NCBI GenBank assembly: GCA_037176845.1
Contig: JAYKXP010000011.1
Coordinates: forward strand, 558,001-622,000
Source of the DNA: Paramarasmius palmivorus
Lineage: Eukaryota; Basidiomycota; Agaricomycetes; Agaricales; Marasmiaceae
Length of the DNA stretch: 64,000 bases
Reading direction: 5' to 3'
Numbering within the stretch: the stretch's first letter is position 1; each line of letters begins with the position of its first letter. The notes under the pieces were generated by a model, which worked only from the letters and a program-made list of their open reading frames with translations, was not told the origin of the DNA and did not search any database. This document shows, one piece after another, positions 1 through 11,970 of the stretch. The position numbers and the translations under genes are program-made.

Positions 1-506
1 CGTACCGTATTGCTGGAATGCGAAGTTCCAATTCCATCCCATCAAATCGCACCCCATCGGCCACGGGGTCTTGACAACAAGACAAGTAAGCAAGGTCGGT
101 CTTGTGGTAAGTATATCAGGTAGCTCACCTACTAGAGTAAATTCTCGAACGTTTTTCTAACAGATCCGAAGCTACCTTGGCACTGTTGAGGACGATTATG
201 GAGCTACCAGCAGCGTCAAGGTGAATGAAGCCAGTCTGAGACCCTGTTAGAAATCGGAACGGTGAATAACGGCTGGCAACATAGTCTACTCAACACACCA
301 TATTCCTTGCCCCAAACGCGATACACTTCATATTCTTGAAATGAAGGAAGGTGGAGTAAGTTGCCTACAAGAGGAAGTTTCGGAGGACCTGGAGGTAAAG
401 GAAGCTTCGAGAGCCGCCTCTTCACAATGCAGCGAAGCGGCACGAGAAAGATTACGAAGCAAATAATCCAAATCATGTCGAGGCGAGACGGTTCGAGTAT
501 CATCAT
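1..506 (-). pseudogene. Cytochrome P450, N-terminal part (P450-1), cut by window edge
   Basis: This is the 5' end of an OrdA-like P450 monooxygenase that continues beyond position 1. ATG at 506 opens a hydrophobic membrane anchor, followed by a basic stretch and the proline hinge LPLPPGPPKLPLVGNL. Exon 2 (~160-244) encodes the segment that reads DAAGSSIVILNSAKVASDLL and the IYSSR splice boundary. Exon 3, at the left edge, carries the paralog motif DLMGWNWNF. Relative to P450-2, exon 3 is one base short between its acceptor and that motif, so canonical splicing puts it out of frame. I therefore mark it as probably broken. A one-base assembly error is the alternative. The rest of the gene (heme region) is outside the window. 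Confidence 0.6.
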
Positions 507-1008
507 GAACGTATGACCACGTATATAAGGAGACTAGAGACGGTCGCGTTGTAGTAGAAGGCCTAGAGGCGGAAAACGGGGAGGGGGTGGTGCTTGACGT
601 AGGGCGTCCCGTCCAGCAGCTCTAAATCGAATGGAGAGCGGAGTTGCTTCCACTCACTTCATTGTAGTAGAGATTCAATAAATCTGAAGGTCAGAAGCGA
701 GCTGTCTGGCACACAGGAAACTGTCAGAATAATTAGGCGCGGGTATAAATTTGGCACCCACATTCTGAGTACAGATTGTTATCATTACCTCCCGGCCTAA
801 AGCGTCTTGGAAATCCACTCCTTGTGATACCACATTCAAATGCAGCGTCGGGCAACGGCGCGTGTTTATCACCTCTGAGTTTCCACAGCACCTCTTTATG
901 GCGTAATAGGTATTGAGCAAACAATGCAATAGTAGATGGGGATCGTATTTTGGGCTCATACTACAGCGAAATGTTGATTGCTCCCTCGACGCAAAAATGT
1001 ACGTGAAA
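507..1008. other. Intergenic: upstream of P450-1, downstream of P450-2
   Basis: This 500-bp gap should hold the P450-1 promoter (minus strand) and the P450-2 terminator. I see no ORF with family features and no repeat. Confidence 0.5.
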
Positions 1009-3306
1009 TTATTTGACATCGCGAACAGCCATAATAAGCTCTTCTGCCTCCGCCGATCTGGGCTTTATCGAGCATTTGAATGGCAGCGGAGTGCTTTGGA
1101 TACATTAAGTTGTGAAGACTAATTACAGATCTGGGGACACTCACGAAATAATCAGACTTTGGGGTACATAAAGAGGCTCAACGATATTCCCAAACTCATC
1201 TCGAGCCTTGGATATCTCGAACACCTTCAGTATCGAAGCGGCGACTATCCACACGGATGCGTAGGCCATGTGACGACCAGGACAGATCCTAGAGTGGTAC
1301 AATGAGATTGTTGTATGTTCCTGAAAGATAAGTGAAAACATGCACCTTCGCCCATAGCCAAATACAGTAAAGATTGAATCTTTGAATGTGTTGTCGATTT
1401 CAATCCCGTGCTCCTTGTTCTGAAGATATCGTTCCGGTTTGAATTCGAAAGGTTGAGGATAGATGCGCTGATTGGCGGCTTGAACATGGATTAAAATAAA
1501 GTATACGCCTCGTTCCCTACCTCGTCGTGAAGGATAGCCCTTTGGTCGATGTGAATCCCTTTGACCTGTGTCACAAGCCAAAATTCACTTACCATATGTT
1601 ACTGAATACTGTCGACCCTTTCGGAATTCTGTAACCACAGTATTCATCTTCTTCCTCAAGATAATGCGGTAAACCTGACGATTGAATAAGTTAGCGATTG
1701 ATTAAAAAGGAAACATTATGTACCAAGGTTTAGGACATTCTTCCACCTGAGAGATTCCCAGATCGCAGCGGTTACATATGGCATGAGCTTCACATCTTCA
1801 AAGGTCGGCAGGCGGTTCGGAGCTACTCGATCAATCTCTTCTTGTGCTTTGCGTTGAGCATCCGGGGCGGCCAACATTGCGAAGATAAAGGCCGCTATAG
1901 CTGCTACAGTCTAGCATGTTTTCAGCAAATAAGGGCTGTTATCGAGAAATGTCAATCACTCACGGTATCTGACCCAGCTGTATTATGTGTGAGCGAGGCT
2001 TAACGGTTCTCGGTTCCAGATCCACGTACCAATGTACATTGAGCCGGCTGCTTCACGTATTAAATTCTCCTGGTGCGCGCTTCCCGGTGCGTTTTCCTTG
2101 AGTTTTTGTAATGACTCGGAGACAAAGGAAGTGGTATAATCTCCGGTTTCCTGAAAAGCGACGTGAGCGTGAGATAACCCAGATGAGCAAACTATGGACT
2201 ATTATTGCTTTTCCAACGGAGAAGGGCTGATTGACCATCTTCAGCGCGAGATCTCTCCACTCCCGTGCCTTTCGTTTGAATCCGGCTCCGGGCATCCATG
2301 AAGGTACATATTTCAAGAACGGTAATGAGTCCTGCGAAGGAGCTCAGAAGTATGCCACCTCGACAGTGCGCTATTACTTACGACAAGAAAGGCTCCAGGA
2401 ACCATAGCATCCAATAACGGTTTGATGGCATCTTGTGCCAGAGTGACATATGGATCGTCCTTTGGCAGAACTTCAATGCCGTAGGCTATCGACATTATGA
2501 TTTCTCCAGCGTGGCTGGGCACAGTCGTAGGGATCTAATAGACGACAGGACAACAGGGTACTCACTGGCGTAGGAGATCCATAAAAGACTCAGGGTCTTC
2601 TAGTAACCGACCAAGCAGAAGATGAGAGGCCTTCGTTTGCTTCGGTAGAAATGATTTTGAGGAGTTGGGATTGAAGGCTTGAAGAAAGACACGCCGGTGA
2701 GCACGCCTAGTAGTACAGATGAGACAACGAAAGGCAAGCGTCAATACCAACACTCACCAATTATCCCCTATGACGAACCTGTCAGCGGCGAGGAATCCAC
2801 AGAGTAGTTACAACGTACCATAAGGTTGAAGGCCAAAGTTCCAGTCCCAGCCCATCAAATCAAGGACCATCGGCATCGGAGGCCTTGTACAACCTAAGCA
2901 AGACGTAGAATGCCGCAGCGCAAAGAGCAGACTCGCCTACTGGAGTAGATTTTCGAACGCTTGTCCAATAGATCGGCAGCCGCCTTGGCGGTGTTGAGTA
3001 TAACGATGGAAGTGCCTCCTACATCAATGTGGATGATTCCATCCTCGTGAGCTACGGTGTGCAAGTAAGCATGACTTTTACGAGGTGAACTGCTCGTATC
3101 ATACCATACTGTTCACTCCACTGTTGGTACACCTCATGTTCTTTGGAGGATGGAATTTGGTGCAGATTTCCCACAAAAGGAAGCTTCGGTGGACCTGGAG
3201 GTAGAGGAAGATTGCTGGAACGTCTCTTGGTAGACCGGCGCAGAATTTCCAAAAGGACTGCAAATAGAACTGAGCTGATCACAGTATCTGTGGTAAGATG
3301 GAACAT
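1009..3306 (-). CDS. Cytochrome P450 monooxygenase, OrdA-like (P450-2)
   Basis: Heme-thiolate monooxygenase, expected in the ER membrane. The substrate cannot be read from sequence. ATG 3306 starts a membrane anchor and the hinge LPLPPGPPKLPFVGNL. A 10-nt microexon (2758-2767) precedes the C-helix motif WRAHRR. MKYVPSWMPGAGFKRKA lies near 2300. The I-helix region, ESLRW (ExxR, ~1750) and KPERY (PERF-type motif, ~1430) follow. The heme loop is FGYGRR/ICPGRHMA, split by an intron (~1275-1360). The last exon (1009-1093) ends PRSAEAEELIMAVRDVK. I followed every exon junction by eye and all stay in frame. One intron after IYSSR begins GC rather than GT. Family assignment beyond OrdA/CYP64-like is not attempted. 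Confidence 0.9.
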
Positions 3307-3988
3307 TTTGGGGGCTTACCTTCGTCTACGCTTGCTTTTAAGACCTCAGACTCTTGCAATCATCTCTGTTGCCCAACTTGATCATAAGGAGCTGAAAAGG
3401 TTGCGAGATATATCGAGTTTCAATTTGATACACTCTGAGTCTATAGTTCACGCGTAGATAGAGTTTATCGGCGATAGCAATTCCCCAGCAGAAAGTGAAG
3501 GGCACTAGTCAGAAAATATTGCCGCCGTATCAGCAGCTGAACGACTAGAGAGAATTCGGAGCACATACGAGCAGGCGGTAAAAGTTCCATGATTCGGAAT
3601 CTATAGTCTTGCGCTCTTGCTGAGAGTGAGAAAGGTTTTGTTTTCTGCTCAGTCAGACGTCCTACTCCAGGTAGGTGAGCGTGGGACTGTAAACGTGAAC
3701 GGAAATGTCCTCCGCCGGCAAAAGCCGACCGAAAGGAGGACCAATTCTCTTCAACGTATACTCGTACTTTGTTAGGTTTATAAGTAAGTATGGATGATTT
3801 ACAAATGCTTTGATGGGCCAATAACCCACTGACTATTCGAATCTTTTTCTAGGCGGGCGACTCAGACAATGACGAGAAAATAAGCACACTGTGGAAGCCT
3901 GGGTGCGAGGACCCTGGACAAGTTTGGTCTACTCTTCATGATCCCAAGGCGACTCAGGCTGTACTGATCTGGTACCACAAAACTCACA
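3307..3988. other. Intergenic: P450-2 promoter side / DUF6534 gene 3' side
   Basis: Both flanking genes are on the minus strand. The ORFs here show no domain, no paralog elsewhere in the window and no good splice logic, so I treat the stretch as noncoding. Confidence 0.45.
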
Positions 3989-5535
3989 TTAGCACGGCGA
4001 GCTGGACTCTGACGAGTTATGGCATACCGAGCTGTTTCTATTACGTTCATCCTGTCTCCGCCACTCTTCGTCCTTGGAGGCAGTCGGAAAACCAGTGGTT
4101 GACTGCTCCCAGTTGCCGGTAGCTGTACGAAGCTGAATGTCGCCATTGGAAGCTACGTCAACCCATCTGACAGTGCTTTCATGACAATCTTGACCTGGTA
4201 TAACTATGCGGGAGTTAAGCGTCGCCATCATACAGTTTGCGTAGCTGAAATAAAAAGGGAACGCTGGGTTATTTTCATAAACTTGATGGTGAGCAATACT
4301 CACAGCTTAGGGAGAAGGAAGACCCTGCATAATGAGGTGAGCGAAAAATTCGTTTACGCAACTGTCGGTACTGACATTGTGAAGTAGATTAAACTTTGTC
4401 GAAAGACGAAGAAGAAAACCAACTCCAAGAGGGACCCAATAACCGTTATCATCCCAGTCTCAATCGCAATCGCTATGAGTCGTTCCATTCTTGCCCTTGG
4501 GCCGTTGCTCTTGAGCCGGAAGATCACTTTGCGTAACTAGCATTACAGTCAATCACAAAACGAAGGGAAAAACTGACAACATACAAGAACGGTCAAGGTG
4601 ATGCTAATCACAATATCGCAGACGATATTGCCGGCTAGCCACAGCTGTCGTTAAAGTGAGATTGTTACGGGCTTCTAAGTTCAAACAAACAAGGACTGAC
4701 TATAACAGTAGTGGTAACATCTGCTTGATGAGTGCTACTCTCGACAATGAGCCCTGGAAGCTTTTCTATAGCAATCATGATAGATACGCATTGCACTAGA
4801 GTAAACTACCGATGAAGCTGGTCAATAAGATAATGCTTTTTTAAAAAATAGAGCCGTACCGTGATCACAATTACAACGATGCTTGCATGACCACCAAGGA
4901 CACGAATGCGCCAAGCGTAAAAGACATGAACAACAAGTGTTACCACGCCAGATAATCATTAGCTATTTCATCCCGATAATGTGGGCTATAACCAACATAG
5001 AACGTACCCAAGCCGCAAAGAGAACCGAGGGCTTTGAAAGGCCAAAACCTTGCACTATCCGTGAGGAATCCTTTCACAAAGCCCTCCACCGCATCGACAG
5101 TTGCGAAGACTGAGGAAAGACACTCCGCAAAAAACAGAACCCACACTGGGGAAAGTCAGGTAGAGCTCCGAGGTGATGTAATAGTACGTGCAACGCACCT
5201 GTGAGTTTGAGATACCAGGTATCATGTCGGAAAGACAGATAGTACATGACTAGGTAAATGAGAATAATATGCATTGGAATCTTCATGATTGAGATTGTAA
5301 CTCACAAACTTGTACCGTCATGGCTCCCATCAAGTAGCAGCTTGTTATGTTCCCCAGGAACTATCATTGTGCCCAGCTTGAGTAAAATTCGATCGATTTC
5401 ATAGACATCCTCACCATAGGCACATCCCTAAGGAGATTACCGAATGTTAGGACATCGGGAAGAGGAGTTTCGTACTGACGTTAAAGCAGAAATTTCGTCA
5501 GCAGAGCTACTCCTGTCTATGTTTCCGACAGTCAT
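3989..5535 (-). CDS. DUF6534-type multi-pass membrane protein
   Basis: This is a fungal membrane protein of unknown function, recognised by its pieces in order on the minus strand. GAMTVQVFMYYLSFRHDTWY (~5220-5320) is the first helix, followed by a long helix region (~4985-5145) and VFYAWRIRVLGG (~4920). LWLAGNIVCDIVISITLTVL (~4595-4655) is the family's diagnostic segment. A late helix lies at ~4400-4530. KLYANCMMATLNSR is split by an intron near 4240-4310, and the hydrophilic tail ends at 3989. These match the usual seven-helix layout of DUF6534 proteins in agaricomycetes. The 5' end is uncertain. The upstream segment that should join the first helix is in another frame near 5360, and ATG 5535 is only a guess. 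A frameshift or an unseen intron is possible there. Confidence 0.7.
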
Positions 5536-6734
5536 GACGGTACAAAGAAAAGAAGGGTGATTCGAGGAAATAGTACTTACATCAACTAAAGTTTGAAGCC
5601 ATCTTTTTATACTTTGCTGTCCGAGTCTGTCACCCCTTCAGAAATAACACTGATGGTTGGTTCCAGAATATCTCGTATCGCCATTGTTGAGCAGACTATC
5701 AGATGGTCGCCTTTCAACACTTGTTGCACTGATTGCTGGTGGTAAGTGGAAGATGAGCGTGAGACCAAGCGACTCAGCAAGTGGTCGCGAAGGGTTGAAA
5801 GCGCTACGTCGGCGACGTTGATCTGGTGCAGGAGACAAGCAGGAGAGCTAGACTTGAATTATGTCGACAATCAGTGGGCGAAAACAGGGGAGAACAGGCG
5901 TCCCTGAGCCGCCTTGGTGCTTCCGAATCCCAAGGTGCCCTGATCATGATGCAACCTGATACAGTCCGATACAGCCCGAGGTTGCATCACCCCAGTAGTC
6001 TTGAAACGCGACTCTATCCACGCTCCAGGTATTCATCACCACAGGCTGATTCCACCACTTCAAAACTTGATTCTCCGGATAGGGCTACAGCGGGCTGCGG
6101 GATGGAAAAAAGACATCGAAGTGGTGTTGACATGGGTGAGTAGCGAAAATCTATATCTCAGTATTTCAATCGTCTCATTACTGCTTTATAGGCGATTGAA
6201 CATCGAGGATCCGCTGACGCATCCCAACCAGAAATCCAACAAATTCAGATGATCTACCAGAAGACCGCAACGAACAGAAATGAGAATCATGCGTTTTCAT
6301 TAGATTCTTCTCGAAATGAAGTAAAAGTAACGATGAACGACCGGGCATCTCCTGGTTGCGGAGACGGTAGCAAAACGAACTGACGATAATCTGATGCCAA
6401 TGAGTTAGCTGGTATGGGCAGCAGGAGTTGGTGAGCGTTCCGATTTTTGATTCTCGTTCTGGGCTAAAGAATCGAGTAGGCACATCCCTTCGCTAGCCAA
6501 AGGACCAAATGTCAGCATAACAAAATCTCGTTCCGGGTCTCTTGGCGATCTAGAACTGAACGACACGGATTAATAGTCTCACCATGAAACGGATATTGCG
6601 GAAGGAAAATCGTCGAGGCAAGAGATCCGCGATCCGGCCACAGAAAAAAAGCTGAAAGCCAAGCTAGTCTTTTGCCTCTCATCCTTCCTCTCGATACCTC
6701 TGCGTCGCTCGCTTCCTTCGCGTGCAGAACAAGG
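5536..6734. other. 1.2 kb without a supported gene
   Basis: ORFs of 66-105 codons occur on both strands but have no motif, no paralog and no consistent splice sites. This may hold a degraded gene. I cannot assign anything. Confidence 0.4.
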
Positions 6735-7041
6735 ATGTTTTGGTGCTGTGGTCGACGTCGAGCCAACAAGACACGCACAAGTCCCATCGCCAAGCCCCGA
6801 AACAGGACGCAGATTGTCAAAGAGGGCTGGGGAAGCCGAATCAACTTTCAATTATCATATGGGTTGAAGATGTGTACGTTTCGCATGTTCCCATTACTAT
6901 AGACTCAGAGAAGTGTATCTAACTTGTGGTTCGACAGCTCCAGAAGACATCGAGGAAGGCAATCTGATACTAGAGGAAATAGAGAAGCAAGAACGAGAGC
7001 TTTGGATGGCAAGAGGACTGAAGTCCTCACAGGCTGGGTAG
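6735..7041 (+). CDS. Small protein, GWG-NFQLSYGLKM family, copy 1
   Basis: This is a two-exon gene with exons 6735-6873 and 6938-7041, joined by a GT-AG intron that completes a serine codon. The core reads IVKEGWGSRINFQLSYGLKM, then SPEDIEEGNLILEEIEKQER. It is clearly paralogous to the next gene, whose intron is at the same place and phase. The start is unsure. ATG 6735 gives an N-terminus beginning MFWCCGRRR; an in-frame ATG at 6672 would lengthen it. Copy 2 starts much closer to the core, and no ATG exists at that position here, so this copy may have lost its original start. Short acidic-tailed proteins of this kind occur in agaricomycetes. The function is unknown to me. Confidence 0.55.
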
Positions 7042-7379
7042 AGACCTGGTATGTTGGCTTTGATTGCTCACACTAGAGATTTGTATCTGATCTTCGGCCA
7101 TTAATATCACAGTCCGACCGCGAGCCTAAAAGCGTGTTTACCTTTTGGAAACGAAAGATTGTGCATTGGGTTATCGTTATATACTCCAGGGGAGATGGCA
7201 ATCACAAGACGGATGGAAGAGTCATATTGCTTCTAGATATCCATATAGAAACCACAATGCATTTCTGTCATGTCGCGAAAGGAAAAAAGCAGATACATTA
7301 TGCGCCGGTCGGTCCGTTCCGGCGCCTATATAATTGAAGCCCGATCCTGAACCTTCCTCACCACTTCACCAAGACAGCC

Positions 7380-7642
7380 ATGCCTGGCGACGACAAACCA
7401 CTTTCCAGAAATCAAATCATCAAACAAGGTTGGGGAGATCGTGTCAACTTCCAGTTGTCTTATGGATTGAAAATGAGTGAGCACGCAGCGTCGTTCATTC
7501 GGTTCCATCTGGTATTGAAACGTGTTTTACAGCCCCAGACGACATCGATGAAGGCAATCGCATTCTAGATGTGCTCGAGCAGAATGAGCGAGAAGAATGG
7601 GAGGAGAGGAGGAGAGAGGCTCAGGCGGCTAAGCGTCGTTGA
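7380..7642 (+). CDS. Small protein, GWG-NFQLSYGLKM family, copy 2
   Basis: Two exons, 7380-7476 and 7533-7642, encode 68 residues. ATG 7380 lies in a good context (gccATGcc). The protein reads MPGDDKPLSRNQIIKQGWGD at the start, then VNFQLSYGLKM, TPDDIDEGNRILDVLEQ and a charged tail ending AAKRR. The splice junction completes a threonine codon. The N-terminal basic part and the C-terminal acidic/charged helix suggest a small soluble protein. I recognise no named domain. Together with copy 1 it forms a tandem pair about 650 bp apart on the same strand. Confidence 0.7.
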
Positions 7643-8109
7643 GCGCGAACATGTCAGTAATCGCCTCCAATCCCTATCGTTGTGATACTGACCTCCGTGC
7701 TATAGCGATGTATTCATCTCTTGTTGCACCGTTTCTTGATAACATGCCATCGCCAGCCTTTTGGGTATTACAAATAATCCACGATACTGTTTTATTTCTT
7801 CACGTAAAACACACCCTCGAACGATATGATCATATGAACATCAATGCGTGTTTGGGCCATGAATTTGGTACTGGTTACAACATGATAATGACCATGAAAG
7901 AAAGCTACTAGCACAACGACAACGACTACAAGACACGCCACATGAGCACAGCAATCAACACACGAGTAAGGTGAACTGACTGTGACACATACACGGCAAG
8001 AAACACCATCTAACCTCATTGCTCTACAAAATCGCCTTGACCGCCCGTGTTCGCACGGGGTGGAGGCTTCACGACAAGATCCGCTTGTTGCCTAATGCAT
8101 GGACACGTA
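7643..8109. other. Intergenic between convergent genes
   Basis: This is the 3' region shared by the small protein gene (plus) and CSN1 (minus). It should hold both terminators. I see no gene features. Confidence 0.5.
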
Positions 8110-9848
8110 TCAGCAAGCGAAAGAAAGCGCAAACGAAAGAACCCACAGTTTCATCCTATACAACAACTTCTTGTTCGTTTTCTGCATCTCCAACCCTGTT
8201 TTGACCGCCTTTGCGAACAATTCTGCCCTCAAATCCACTTTGCGCACTTGCAGTACCTTTTCTCGGCTGTCCACTCTACCTTTGATGTCGCCGCTTCTAA
8301 TGAGGCTGACGACGTACTCTTCTGTTTCCTCTACTGACCAGCCAAATGCGAGAGCCATGCGGTCAAGTTTGATGTTACTGAAGGGGGTGAAGTAGAGCGT
8401 AACAAGACGAGAGCGGGTGAGGTTATGAAGGGCGGCAATGTGTTGAGATAGATGGATGTCGATCATATGCCGGGTCTGCGTAACGGTGTCAGAGACAAGA
8501 AAGAATACGCTATGGAGAAGATGACCAACATGATACTTGTTCAACGCCTCGAGAACAGCCTTGAAGTTGCTGGCCATATACGCTTCAATCATCTCTCGAA
8601 CGTGAGACTCTTGTTCAATGTACGTGCTGAAAGACAGGTTTTCCAATACCTATAAGAAGTCAGCAGTGACTCAAGACTAGGAACTGTGAGACCCACCTGC
8701 GCTTTGAAAGCAGATCGCGATAGTGATGCTAAAGCGCAAACGCTGCCAAAAATGGCGATATCCCCCGGTGAGACGAGCTGTTATTGGGACGTCAGCACAC
8801 AGGATAAGGTAGGAACCAGGTTACACCGACCTTTCCAAACCAGTCGCCCAACCCACCACCTTGAGCGGTGCCACCATTCAATCTGAGGAAGTAGTACGCC
8901 GCTCGTTCGTAGTTTGTTGCATACAACTGCGAGAGGCCATTCGCGAAATCTAGTTTTGAGCGCAGGACATCGATGTCTGGTAGTAATGCGGTCGTTTTCC
9001 TGCTGGTAGCTGTACCCGTGGCGGCAGATTCCTTGTCTTTCGCTGACTGATAAGCAGCGGCAGCTCCTTCGAGGGCGGATTCAGCTTTGAAGATATATGT
9101 GGGGAGATGCGCGTAGTTTCTTTGTTCGATAAGCAGCTGGATGTAAAGGGTGATCAGACGTAAAGAAGTTGATGACCTCAAAGACACACGTACCTCTAAA
9201 ATGGATATACACCCATCTAGTACGTGCTGCCCAGTGGTGCAAAACTCTCGAGATTTGGTCCAGTGTTTCAGTGCGGCGGGGTAATCTCCAATTGCGCGAT
9301 AGAATTCTGCTAAATCGCGATGTCCCATCTATCGTCAAAGTCAATTAGTCGTGGATTAAGATGTAGAAAAGTAATGCACTCACCCGAATGCTCTCCTTGA
9401 TCATGTTGTTCGAATATGTCTTGAGCTCAGATTCCAACTTCATCTTTTCTTGCTGATTCTTCTTCGTAACCTCATCGACCCATCTTGTATCCAAAGTTGG
9501 TAGCTCACTAATACTAGGTAGCTGCCCTGATACTCCAGGATATGAAGAGACCACTTCGTACGCGTGACAAAGGGTTTGGTATTGGCTTGGGTCGCGCGAC
9601 TGGTGTATGTATTGGACAGCGAGGCCGAAAGCATCTACTGCCAAGGATGGGCACACAGAGACAATACGAATGAGACGTTCAATGGCAGTTCGTCCTGCGT
9701 AATTGGAGATATAAGAGTCGAGATCGAAAGGGTGCGCGTCGTCGACAACCACATAATTCGGAGAGTATCTGCGATTGTTTGAGGATCCCTGGGATATGGC
9801 ATATTGTGTTTGAGGTTGAGTAGAGTCTTCCATGTCGACGTCCATCAT
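8110..9848 (-). CDS. CSN1: COP9 signalosome complex subunit 1
   Basis: This is a PCI-domain scaffold subunit of the COP9 signalosome, which removes Nedd8 from cullins. Exon 1 contains HPFDLDSYISNYAGRTAIER and ends in YSNNMIKESIR. The next exon begins MGHRDLAEFYRAIGDYPAAL, the TPR-like helical region that matches CSN1/Rpn7. A segment with ENLSFSTYIEQESHVREMIE follows, and the PCI winged helix ends LDRMALAFGWSVEETEEYVV. Order and wording fit CSN1 better than the proteasome paralog Rpn7. I chose ATG 9848 (MMDVDMED); the frame opens further upstream but without ATG. This conserved single-copy type gene lies inside the P450 array, between P450-2 and P450-3. Confidence 0.88.
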
Positions 9849-11023
9849 CGTGGTTGTCGATGAGCAGAAGGCTGTCGCCACTGTTGGCCTCGATGAGGAC
9901 AGCAAATTCTGAGAGTGGTATTTTGTTCTCAGCACGTGTCCGTCGGACCTGGGTTTTCTTGGGCGTCTACTTACGGCGACGTTAACTTTTTCGTTTACCG
10001 TGTCTCATACTCAGAACTCTGCGATAGCTGACGCTCGTCGCCCAGGCTCTACTCACTCGATACAGCAAAGAAGTCTCGAAGCACTCACCTAGGAAGAAGG
10101 CTAGGTATTATGGACAGTGATACGAACTGTACGGATTGTTCTCGCCTACGACCACTCTCGGCATGGAGGATTTCTTCATTCCACCATACTTGACTCAGTT
10201 GACTGGATTCTTTTCAGGGCCTCATGGATGCCTGAATGATGGTACCAGGTTCCAATTTGAATGAATCAAATCAGGTCCAACTATTCAGTACTCTAGCAAG
10301 ATCTCATAGGTACGAAACAAGGTTGGATGCCATGCAGGGCTTGTCGAACACGGTGAGATAAGGTACGTCACGGTCTAATTCTTATAGAATTCATATTTAT
10401 TTTCAAGCTGGTGTTCCTTCACCGCAGGGCAGGGCTAAGATTTTTTGGTTATGCCACTTGACTCACGCAGGAATACATTCTTTGCAAGTGCAGCTGAGGT
10501 GCAGATGCTGGTGGGGCGAGCAATCCTTCTCCCGTCAGGGTTTCAATCAGAAAAATTCTTGATGTTGTGGGCGTTTATTTGTGTATCATATTTGCCAAAC
10601 ATGTGCATGATCCAGGGTCGGCGTTTTGTTCCCTTTTCGGCAGTCCGTTTACACCACTTTTGGAACTGCCTTTGTACATGACTCGCTCCCAAATTCCACT
10701 CAGGAATATCGCATCAAAAAACAAAGCATTCTTCCTTCACATGCGTGCACGCTTTGCCTTTGTCCTCCCTTTGAATGCTCCCATTATCCCTGGACCCTTT
10801 TTGTTCTCATCTTGGCCTCATTGTTTCGTGAGTAATGATGCCGTATGGATTTCCCATCGCGGTTATACCCCTGGATGGAATATAAAGGGAAGTCGAACCA
10901 AAATTCAACCATCGCTTCGAGCTTTCCTTCTCGCTTTCTTTGAAGCTATTATTATTGCCTTTGTGCATTCGACCTTCTCCTAGCACCTTTTGCCCCTCGA
11001 TTACACTCGCTCAATACAACACA
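9849..11023. other. Divergent intergenic region CSN1 / CFEM gene
   Basis: Nearly 1.2 kb separates two divergent genes, so both promoters lie here. A TATA-type element at 10881-10888 is followed by pyrimidine-rich DNA ahead of the CFEM start. I see no supported ORF and no repeat. Confidence 0.5.
10881..10888 (+). promoter_or_regulatory. TATA box of CFEM gene
   Basis: TATAAAGG lies about 140 bp before ATG 11024 and is followed by a C/T-rich tract, the usual layout of strong basidiomycete promoters. Confidence 0.5.
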
Positions 11024-11645
11024 ATGAAATCCTCTTTCGCCGTTGCCATCCTCGCTGCTACCTCTGCTGCTGCATCGACTCTCTTTGGCCGTCAAAGCAC
11101 CGCCCCTCCTGGTGAGTAACAGAGACGTCGAGTATCCCTTTCTAACAAATCATTCACCAGATTGTTACCTTCCGTGCATTACTGGTGCCCAACTCCCAGC
11201 TGAATGTGGAATGGACAATGCCTGTCTCTGCCGTAACCAGCAATTCGTTGACAGCACTTCTGCGTGCATAGCGTCGTCTTGCTCCGGAGACGACTTGGCC
11301 GCTGCCCAGAAGTTTGCTCAGGACCTATGTTTACAAGCGGTGCGTGTTCTGACGAGTGGCAATTCAGTCAAAGCTAATTTTTGTCGTGTCCACCATAGAG
11401 CGTCACTCTCAGTGCTGACACTGCATCCCAAACGGCATCTCAAACCGGCTCTCAGAGCGGTTCTCAAACAGAAACATCCGCTCCCACACAGACTTCTACT
11501 GGAAGGTTCGTTTCCTTCGCCACACTACATTCAAGATCGATATATCCTAACGCGGCTTTGTTTTCACAGCAACGGTGCTCTTTCCAACGGTGCCAACATG
11601 ATGGCAAGCCTTGCCGGTATCGGTCTCGTCGCTTTGGCGTTGTAG
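11024..11645 (+). CDS. Secreted GPI-anchored CFEM-domain protein
   Basis: ATG 11024 begins a signal peptide (MKSSFAVAILAATSAAA). After a first intron (~11112-11160) comes a CFEM domain with all eight cysteines in order: DCYLPC, ECGMDNACLC, ACIASSC and DLCLQA. An exon rich in Ser/Thr/Gln follows, then a short last exon encoding SNGALSNGANMMASLAGIGL and a hydrophobic end, which fits GPI attachment. Four exons join in frame. CFEM proteins act at the fungal surface, some in heme or iron uptake and some as adhesins or effectors. The aspartate used for heme binding in Candida proteins falls near MDNA, so heme binding is possible but unproven. Confidence 0.87.
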
Positions 11646-11970
11646 ATTTTCTCGTCACATTAGTTTTGGTTGGGATTTCTTGACGTGGACGTCGGGTTAC
11701 GCTTTCGGTCTTCGCACTTCGCACTGTATCGTTATACTCCATATACCATCGGGAATACACTTCACATTATTGTCAATGCATTCCGACCGCTGAACGTCTT
11801 GAAGGTTTTCAGAACATAAACGCTATCAAAGTGACATGCACTACCATCTACTCACATAGAGGACAAGTCGTTCTGTGCTTAACCGACGCGGCACTAAGCC
11901 AGTCTCAGCGATGCTCGTTGCTCATGAATTGTCATCGAAAGGTGGTCTGCAAAATATGTCATTACATATT

